Of a stretch of DNA of 11,303 bases, positions 5,959 to 11,303 are shown piece after piece. The notes under the pieces were generated by a model. That model searched no databases. It saw only the letters and a program-made list of their open reading frames with translations, and was not told the origin of the DNA. Position numbers and translations under genes: made by a program. Source of the DNA: Actinomycetota bacterium (GTDB lineage Bacteria; Actinomycetota; Acidimicrobiia; Acidimicrobiales; Acidimicrobiaceae). Numbering within the stretch: the first letter of the stretch is position 1; the number at the start of each line of letters is the position of its first letter. The DNA is taken from positions 1 through 11,303 of the forward strand of contig DAHVOF010000160.1 in the NCBI GenBank assembly GCA_027318945.1, in the 5' to 3' direction.

Positions 5959-7146
5959 TCAAGTAGACTTCAGAACCAGGCTGCTGTGGCACACGGTGTT
6001 GCCGCCGTGGCCGCTTACCATGACGACCTCGGCGTCCTTTACCTGCCGATCCGGCCCGTAGTCATGACGAGCCTGGCGAACCGCTTCTACGATCTGAAGC
6101 ATCCCTTCCGCGTGACCCTCGGAGAGCTGGCCGCCTGCGGTATTAGCGGGAAGAGCCCCGCCTAGGCGAAGAGCCCCCGACTCCGCAAACGGGCCTCCTT
6201 CGCCCTTGCGGCAGAATCCGTAGTCCTCGAGCTGAACCAGCGCCATGTAGGTGAAGCAGTCATATACCTCGAACGCGTCTATGTCCTTTGGACCGAGCCC
6301 CGCCATCTGGTACGCTTTCTTCGAGCTCTGGATTGCAGCGGTGTTGACCATGTTCTCCCCGTGGAACCAGCCGGAGACGTTGTTGTGAGTCCCGAAGCCG
6401 GCGATCTTCACCGGCGCCCTGCGCAGATCCCTGGCCCGCTCCATCGAGGTCACTATCACAGCCCCTCCAGCGTCGGTCCTCAGGCTACAGTCGTAAAGGT
6501 TGAAGGGATCGACGATGGGCCTACCTGCCCTGTAGTCCTCTAGCGTCAGCCTCTTAGAGTGCATCTGGGCCAAGGGGTTCCTATTGGCGTGCTCTCTGAA
6601 CGCCACCGCGACGGCACCCAACTGATCCTTAGTGGTGCCATATAGGTCCATGTGACGTTGTGCGCCGAAGGCGTGCATGGCCGGGGCGCCAAAAAGTCCG
6701 AATGTCTCGCTACTATAGATGTCGCGCGCAAAGGGGCTCACCGCAGCTCCGCTAGCCCTTTGGCTCATTCGTGCCTCTTCGGAGCGGTGAGTGCGAGACC
6801 AGGCATCTCTGGCGTAGCCGCAAAGGACCGTGTTGCACAGCCCAGCCTCGATGGCCGAGACCGCAAGGATGATGGAGAGGATCTGGCTGGCGCCCCCGTT
6901 GTCCAAGGTGGTTGAAAACCCCACGTCGATCCCGAGGAGCTGGCCCAACTGCTGGTGGAAGCCGTACATATCATCGGGACCACGGCAGATAATGCCGTCG
7001 ATCTCGCTTTTTTGCACCCCGGCGTCATTCATCGCCTCGAGGGAGGCCTCCATCATCAGCCCGAGCGCGGTGCTCCCTTCGACCTCTCCAAGCCGGCTCT
7101 GGCCGACCCCGACAATCGCATAGCGGTCCCTAAGCCCGGTATTCAT
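5959..7146 (-). CDS. Thiolase-like protein (SCP-x/Ltp lipid-transfer family) without nucleophilic Cys, likely an acyl-CoA aldolase partner of DUF35
   Basis: The 395-residue protein has the thiolase fold pattern: YAIVGVGQSRLG at 9-20, an N-terminal domain to about 245, and C-terminal landmarks YDCFTY (295-300), AGGQLSEGHAEG (337-348) and SGHGGNTVCHSS (378-389). At the place of the nucleophilic Cys near 85 it reads LDNGGASQ, so classic thiolysis or condensation through an acyl-Cys is not expected. The His of the GHxxG block (His345) is kept. Members of this Ltp-like family, such as Mycobacterium Ltp2, work with a DUF35 protein to cleave a beta-hydroxyacyl-CoA by retro-aldol chemistry. A DUF35 gene is two genes upstream, which supports that role here. 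It follows the CoA-transferase gene after 25 bases and is last in block A. The ATG is preceded closely by TTAGGGA, an unusually short ribosome-site spacing. An inactive or regulatory role cannot be ruled out. Confidence 0.87.
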   Translation of the reverse strand: MNTGLRDRYAIVGVGQSRLGEVEGSTALGLMMEASLEAMNDAGVQKSEIDGIICRGPDDMYGFHQQLGQLLGIDVGFSTTLDNGGASQILSIILAVSAIEAGLCNTVLCGYARDAWSRTHRSEEARMSQRASGAAVSPFARDIYSSETFGLFGAPAMHAFGAQRHMDLYGTTKDQLGAVAVAFREHANRNPLAQMHSKRLTLEDYRAGRPIVDPFNLYDCSLRTDAGGAVIVTSMERARDLRRAPVKIAGFGTHNNVSGWFHGENMVNTAAIQSSKKAYQMAGLGPKDIDAFEVYDCFTYMALVQLEDYGFCRKGEGGPFAESGALRLGGALPANTAGGQLSEGHAEGMLQIVEAVRQARHDYGPDRQVKDAEVVMVSGHGGNTVCHSSLVLKST

Positions 7147-7171
7147 TCCCTAACCATCCCAAAGTATGCGC

Positions 7172-8371
7172 TCACTTGTTTGAAGGCCCTTCTCTAAAAG
7201 CCAGTCCGAACTCGACGAGCGCTTCAATCTCTTGCTTTGTACATCCGATCATCTCGAGCACTTCATCTGTGTGCTCGCCCAGGAGTGGAGGCGCCAGCTC
7301 CCAATCAATGGGGGTACCGGAGAGGGAGATGCCGGGCCCAGCGAGCTCGACCTCTCCCATCTCCGGATGGATAATGGATCTTTTCATGCCAAGCGCCTGA
7401 ATCTGGGGATCTGCGAAAACCTCGCTCATGTCATTAAGTGGGGAGCAGGGGACGTCTATTTCTTCAAGCGCTCGCAGCCATTCTTCCCTGTCCCTTTTCA
7501 CAAAGGCGGCCTTTACCTCCTTGGACAGCTCGTCGTAGTTGGCACGCCTGGACAGGCGATCTTTGAACCGGGGATCGTCGATCCACTCGGGATGCCCCGC
7601 CACGGTTGCAAAGCCCTGCCAGAACTTGGACGGGGTGGAAAGATGGACCACGAACGGCTTTCCGTCTTTGCCTACCAGAGTCCAAACTCCAGCAGTCCTG
7701 GCACGCCTGTCATAGGTGGGAATCTCGCCAGTCGCAAAGTAGTTGGCGATGTTCTCACTCTGGAAAGAGACCGACGCCTGAAGAAGCGACGTCTCCACTT
7801 TCTGGCCGCGTCCGCTCTGAGTTCGCGATAACAGGGCAGCAAGGATCCCGTAGACTCCGTAAATCCCTGCCAAGTGGTCCGCAAAGGAGATCCCCATCGG
7901 CTCAGGCGAAGACATGTTCGTCAACACGCTCAAGAGACCGCTCATCGCCTGGCCAACCGTGTCATATCCTGGCCTGTTGCGGTAAGGCCCGACAGAACCG
8001 AACCCGCTGATGGAGCAGTAGACAATGCGGGGATTCCGCGCTGAAACAGCCTCGTAACCCCATCCCCACCTTTCTGTCTGGCCGTCACGGAAGTTCTCGA
8101 TCAGCACGTCAGACTCATCAAGCAGCTTCAGCAGGTAATCCTTGCCCTTTTCGCTGGCCACATCGAGCGATAGGCTCAGCTTGTTCCGGTTCAGGGAGCG
8201 GAAGTTGGGGCTATAACCGTCTGATTGGCTCCATCCGCGGAAAGGGTCGCCGCCGTCGGGGTTCTCGACCTTGATTACTTGAGCTCCAAGATCTGCCAGC
8301 ATCACAGACGCCATTGGGGCAGAAACGTATCTGCCAACCTCGACTACCCGGATTCCGCTAAGCGCTCCCAT
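7172..8371 (-). CDS. CaiB/BaiF family III CoA transferase or alpha-methylacyl-CoA racemase-like enzyme
   Basis: The 399-residue product has the family start LSGIRVVEVGRYVSAP (4-19) and LADLGAQVIKVENPDGGD (25-42), which bind CoA, then NRNKLSLSLD, LIENFRDG and PGYDTVGQAMSGL. Asp165 in GISFADHLAGIYG matches the catalytic Asp that forms the acyl anhydride in formyl-CoA transferase and CaiB. The C-terminal part (LGEHTDEVL) is also standard. Transferases and 2-methylacyl-CoA racemases share this fold, so the exact reaction is open: it either moves CoA to a carboxylate or inverts the alpha carbon before dehydrogenation. ATG 8371 is chosen because TAGGGGGC lies four bases upstream and the homologous sequence begins there; a longer frame reaches 8467 but overlaps the DUF35 gene. 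It begins eight bases after the DUF35 stop and is almost surely co-transcribed with it. Confidence 0.93.
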   Translation of the reverse strand: MGALSGIRVVEVGRYVSAPMASVMLADLGAQVIKVENPDGGDPFRGWSQSDGYSPNFRSLNRNKLSLSLDVASEKGKDYLLKLLDESDVLIENFRDGQTERWGWGYEAVSARNPRIVYCSISGFGSVGPYRNRPGYDTVGQAMSGLLSVLTNMSSPEPMGISFADHLAGIYGVYGILAALLSRTQSGRGQKVETSLLQASVSFQSENIANYFATGEIPTYDRRARTAGVWTLVGKDGKPFVVHLSTPSKFWQGFATVAGHPEWIDDPRFKDRLSRRANYDELSKEVKAAFVKRDREEWLRALEEIDVPCSPLNDMSEVFADPQIQALGMKRSIIHPEMGEVELAGPGISLSGTPIDWELAPPLLGEHTDEVLEMIGCTKQEIEALVEFGLAFREGPSNK

Positions 8372-8379
8372 CGTGCCCC

Positions 8380-8820
8380 CTAACCATGCGTTCCAGCCAG
8401 CTCGAACAGGGGCAAAACCAGATCGTCGCTGATGGTTTCCAACCGCAGGCTCACAGGAGATCCGCACTTGACCGTGTCATCATCTTTCAGGCCCACCAGC
8501 CGAGTCAGCAATCGGGGCCCTTCGCTCAGCTCCACGACCGCAACGACATAGGGAAGAAGCGAAGCAAAGGCTTTGTGGTAGAGCCGACGAAAAGTGACGA
8601 AGGAGAAGATCGTACCATTTCCTGATACCGGCTCCCATGAGTAGCTCATACTGGCGCACGCCGGACAGGCCACACTACGGGGGAAGCGGAACTCCGAGCA
8701 GTCGGAGCATCGCTGAAGCTTCAGCGCCCCCTCTTTGCACGAGTCCCAGAACGGCCGTGTTTCTTCGGTGACTTGCGGCAACGGCGGCAACACCATCGCT
8801 TCGTCAAACTCGTTCGCCAC
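8380..8820 (-). CDS. Stand-alone DUF35 protein (zinc ribbon plus OB fold), CoA-ester enzyme partner
   Basis: A 146-residue protein with the classic order: N-terminal helix ending TRPFWDSCKEGALKLQRC, a rubredoxin-like zinc ribbon of Cys38, Cys41, Cys52 and Cys55 (CxxC-x10-CxxC), then an OB-fold with GNGTIFSFVTFRR and a late SPVSLRLE strand. DUF35 proteins bind CoA esters and form complexes with thiolase-like or synthase partners; in mycobacterial steroid breakdown a DUF35 domain of ChsH2 pairs with the Ltp2 aldolase. Here it is free rather than fused to a MaoC-like hydratase domain. The likely partner is the thiolase-like protein at 5959-7146. The start is GTG 8820, nine bases after AAGGGG; TTG 8829 touches that motif, and ATG 8796 would shorten the protein by eight residues. 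A small hairpin (8841-8854) lies just before the ribosome site. Confidence 0.9.
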   Translation of the reverse strand: MANEFDEAMVLPPLPQVTEETRPFWDSCKEGALKLQRCSDCSEFRFPRSVACPACASMSYSWEPVSGNGTIFSFVTFRRLYHKAFASLLPYVVAVVELSEGPRLLTRLVGLKDDDTVKCGSPVSLRLETISDDLVLPLFELAGTHG

Positions 8821-8840
8821 TTCAACCAACCCCCTTTTTC

Positions 8841-8854
8841 AGTCCTATCGGACT
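8841..8854 (-). repeat. Small hairpin before the DUF35 gene
   Basis: On the minus strand AGTCC-GATA-GGACT forms a perfect five-pair stem between the upstream dehydrogenase stop and the DUF35 ribosome site. The A-rich bases that follow do not suit an intrinsic terminator. It may affect mRNA processing or DUF35 translation; chance is also possible. Confidence 0.35.
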
Positions 8855-8878
8855 AAACCCGATACCGCCTCGAAATCC

Positions 8879-10006
8879 CTACGAACCTGCGCCTACGGGA
8901 AAGAGCGCATCCATCATCTTTTGTTTGTGATAGTTCGGATCCCCAAGGAACTGATAAAGGGTGCGAGAGGTCACCGTGTGGGGGACCAGCGGATGATCCA
9001 AAGCGGTACCAGGTCCGGCAAAGACCATGTTGGCGTAGTTGCAGACTTGGTAGTAGGACTCGCTCGCAACTGCTTTCGCCTCGTGCACCGCCGCCTTGTA
9101 CTCCCTGCCGCTGTCGACTTTCCAAAGAGCCTCGTAGGTTAGCCATTTGGCCGCGTCCATGTGGTTGGTCAGGTCAACGACATGATCCTGCACGCGCTGG
9201 AACCTCCCAATGGGCTGGCCGAAAACAACCCTCTCGCTCGTATAGTCAACGGTCATCTCAAATACGCGCTGACACGCTCCAACCTTGTAGGCGGAAAGTA
9301 TCGGAAGGGTGATCTCAAGAGCGGTCTCCACGTCATTCCAGCAACTCGGCGATCGCGAAATGATGTCTTCTTCTCCGACTGCGACGTTGTCGACCTCCAC
9401 GTCGTAAAGAGAGCTCAAGAACCCCTCGTGAGCGGCGACCGTGATTCCTTGCTGATGAAGATCAACGGCCAGGAAGATCGTGCCTTGCGTAGTCGTCGCC
9501 GCGCACAAAAGCCTATCGGCTGCTGCTGCGTCATGGACAAACTGCTTTTTCCCGCTCAGCACTACGCCCAACTCGGATGAAGTAGCTGCAAGGGTCACGT
9601 CGTCCTCACTGAAGCGGCGAGGCGCATCACTGAAACCAACCGCCCAGACCACTTCCCCTTTGCAGGTGGCAGGAATGAAACGCGACTGCTGCTCGCTATT
9701 TCCCAACACCTCGATTAGACGCGGCGCCAGAATTGCCGAGGTGAAAAGCGGCCCTGGAACCGGTGACCTGCCGAGCTGCTCGAATACGATCCCTGCGTCC
9801 GTGGTGGCAAAGCCACCGCCACCAAGCGACTCTGAAGCGCACATCCCGAGCCATCCGGTATCGGCAGCTTGGCGGAAAACCTCCGGCTGATGCGTCTCCC
9901 CTGACTGAAACCAGCGCGGCACCTCTGTCTCGGGCGCCTTCTGCTGAACGAACCTCGCCACCACATCTCGAAGCATCAACTGCTCTTCTGAAAACCTAAG
10001 ATCCAT
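8879..10006 (-). CDS. Acyl-CoA dehydrogenase-family subunit with altered catalytic position (Asp337 for Glu)
   Basis: The 375-residue protein begins MDLRFSEEQ like many family members, with GWLGMCASESLGGGGF (51-66) in the N-terminal domain. The flavin loop usually read as TEPxxGSD is degenerate (AVGFSDAPRRFSEDD, 122-136). In the C-terminal helical domain SERVVFGQPIGRFQ (257-270) is conserved; this Arg/Gln segment contacts FAD of the neighbouring subunit. The catalytic segment, normally GGxGxTWEHxL in this branch, reads AGPGTALDHPL (330-340), putting Asp337 where the Glu base is expected. It lies 66 bases after another dehydrogenase gene of a different branch, as with the ChsE1-ChsE2 type heterotetramers in which two unlike subunits share one active site. 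I infer a non-catalytic, FAD-sharing subunit. ATG 10006 is chosen over TTG 10057 because homologous sequence begins there and GGAG/GAGG lies upstream. Confidence 0.9.
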   Translation of the reverse strand: MDLRFSEEQLMLRDVVARFVQQKAPETEVPRWFQSGETHQPEVFRQAADTGWLGMCASESLGGGGFATTDAGIVFEQLGRSPVPGPLFTSAILAPRLIEVLGNSEQQSRFIPATCKGEVVWAVGFSDAPRRFSEDDVTLAATSSELGVVLSGKKQFVHDAAAADRLLCAATTTQGTIFLAVDLHQQGITVAAHEGFLSSLYDVEVDNVAVGEEDIISRSPSCWNDVETALEITLPILSAYKVGACQRVFEMTVDYTSERVVFGQPIGRFQRVQDHVVDLTNHMDAAKWLTYEALWKVDSGREYKAAVHEAKAVASESYYQVCNYANMVFAGPGTALDHPLVPHTVTSRTLYQFLGDPNYHKQKMMDALFPVGAGS

Positions 10007-10072
10007 CTGCCTCTTCTCCAATTTCGATTCAGCTAAAACCCTTACCCTCTGCCACAAGAGCGAGCACGCAAC

Positions 10073-11287
10073 TCAGATCGTCACCGGCGCCGACTCGCGC
10101 TGCCTTCTGCCGAGACCGAGCCGCCTTGCGAACTGAAGACGATCTGTATCAAGGGTCCCTCCGCCGTGCAAGGTGGCGGGGCCGCGACGGCTGATGTAGT
10201 CGAAGTCGGTTCCCTCATCGACGCTCAGGTCCTTGAGCAGCCCCGAATATCCGAGGATCTCCTGGAACCTCTGCGAGTTGGAAAGACCTATCATGCGCCT
10301 CAGGTACCGGGTCTGTACACCGCCGTAGGGAACGGGATCCCTCTGGAGGCGGAACCAGAGGTTCCTCGTCTGGAGCATCTTCAGCACATGGCCATCTACG
10401 ATCGCATCGGCTAGGATCCTTCGGACCTCGGGCTGGTCGATCAGCCTTCCCAAGCTGTCCCCGTTAAGGCTGCAGTACCGGATCAGCCGGTCCACGGCCG
10501 GATCGCCGCTCACGCTGCCGGCGCCGTCGTGCTCGAGCTCGAGATGCGTGGTGCTGACTCGCCAGCCGTTGTTCTCTCCTCCCACAAGATCGTCGACTGG
10601 AACGTGGACGTCGTCGAAAAAGACGATGTTCTTCATCCCCATCACCATGGGAAGAGGCTGGATGGTGACGCCGGGCGTGCGCGCGTTCACGTAGATCCAG
10701 CTGACGTTCTCGTGCCGCTCGCCACCGGGATTGGTGTTCACGATGGTCCAGAGATAGTCGGGGTAGTGGGTGGAGCCGACCATCACCTTCTGGCCATTTA
10801 TGACGTACTCGTCGCCCACCCTCTTTGCCACGGTTGTAAGCGTGGCAAGGTCCGATCCCCCTTGTGGCTCTGTCATGACCTGCCAACAGCTCACCTCCCC
10901 TTTGCACATCGGGGGAAGCATGCGCCTTTTCTGCTCCTCGTTACCCCATTGGTTCACGACTGGAACCACGATGCGGGCGAGCGTGTAGAAGACCTGAGAC
11001 AGCGCCAGGCCATGCCTAGCTATCTCTCCCTCAAGAACAAACTGGTGGTCAACGCTCAGGCCACCGCCACCGTACTCAGCAGCTACTGTCGGAAACAGCC
11101 AGCCCTTCTCCCCCAGTTTCCGGGCTAGGTCCCGCCTGAACTCGTACTCGACCTCATTGCCCCTGGTGGACCACTGAGTAGACCATCTCAAATCGCCCCT
11201 GCCCGACATCGCGGTATCAAACCACTCGCGCACCTCCTGACGAAAGCGCGCTTGTTCTGGTGTATCAGCCTCCTGGTCAAAGTTCAT
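10073..11287 (-). CDS. Acyl-CoA dehydrogenase, likely catalytic subunit of a heteromeric pair
   Basis: The 404-residue protein shows the N-terminal helices, LAEYGGGG-type loop (AAEYGGGGLS, 69-78), and a complete flavin/substrate loop QVMTEPQGGSDLATL (136-150), followed by VINGQKVMVGSTHYPDYLW (162-180) and VFFDDVHVPVDDLVGGENNGW (222-242). THLELEH at 247-253 places Glu252 where isovaleryl-CoA dehydrogenase and similar enzymes carry the Glu base in LxxER; here His follows instead of Arg. The C-terminal GGT motif is unusual (GGGTLDTDR, 375-383, against GGTxEIQR). It lacks the RxxFGxxxxxxQ segment found in self-sufficient homotetramers, which the next gene supplies. Expected role: FAD-dependent alpha,beta-dehydrogenation of an acyl-CoA in the cytoplasm, electrons passing to ETF. 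ATG 11287 has AGGGGGAG eight bases upstream. The spacer to the next gene is 66 bases. Confidence 0.93.
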   Translation of the reverse strand: MNFDQEADTPEQARFRQEVREWFDTAMSGRGDLRWSTQWSTRGNEVEYEFRRDLARKLGEKGWLFPTVAAEYGGGGLSVDHQFVLEGEIARHGLALSQVFYTLARIVVPVVNQWGNEEQKRRMLPPMCKGEVSCWQVMTEPQGGSDLATLTTVAKRVGDEYVINGQKVMVGSTHYPDYLWTIVNTNPGGERHENVSWIYVNARTPGVTIQPLPMVMGMKNIVFFDDVHVPVDDLVGGENNGWRVSTTHLELEHDGAGSVSGDPAVDRLIRYCSLNGDSLGRLIDQPEVRRILADAIVDGHVLKMLQTRNLWFRLQRDPVPYGGVQTRYLRRMIGLSNSQRFQEILGYSGLLKDLSVDEGTDFDYISRRGPATLHGGGTLDTDRLQFARRLGLGRRQRESAPVTI

Positions 11288-11303
11288 CTGTAAAGCTCCC
11301 CCT

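Noticed and set aside
8372..8467. Upstream extension of the CaiB-type gene
   Set aside because: The extra 32 residues overlap the end of the DUF35 gene and precede the invariant family N-terminus, which starts at ATG 8371 with a good ribosome site.

Overview
The window carries nine protein genes, all on the minus strand, and no plausible gene on the plus strand. It reads like part of an actinobacterial chromosome: moderately high GC, and a substrate-binding lipoprotein whose lipobox Cys is followed by a long Ser/Ala/Thr linker, a style common in Actinomycetota. The phylum is an inference. There are no RNA genes, transposases, CRISPR arrays or phage genes that I can support.

Layout in the direction of transcription (right to left). 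Block A (about 11287 to 5959) is a tight CoA-ester catabolic run: two different acyl-CoA dehydrogenase-family genes, a stand-alone DUF35 zinc-ribbon/OB-fold gene, a CaiB/BaiF-type (family III) CoA transferase or acyl-CoA racemase, and a thiolase-like gene lacking the nucleophilic Cys. A 663-base gap without a convincing gene follows (5296-5958). Block B (5295 to 2166) is a solute-binding lipoprotein and a double-length permease with two fused permease domains, separated by 250 bases rich in palindromes; no ABC ATPase gene is present. Block C (1990 to 1) is an enolase-superfamily enzyme of the muconate-lactonizing type with its catalytic residues intact, then the first 290 codons of an NDP-forming acyl-CoA synthetase that runs off the left edge.

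Working model (inference): block B imports a small organic, probably acidic, compound; block C isomerises or racemises it and activates it to a CoA thioester; block A may also activate or racemise it (CaiB), desaturates it with a heteromeric acyl-CoA dehydrogenase, and cleaves the hydrated product with a thiolase-like/DUF35 aldolase. The pair of dehydrogenases plus DUF35 plus thiolase-like protein resembles the steroid side-chain module of Mycobacterium (ChsE1-ChsE2, ChsH2, Ltp2), but the MaoC-type hydratase is missing here, and the CoA transferase, transporter and enolase-family enzyme are extra. The substrate cannot be read from the sequence.
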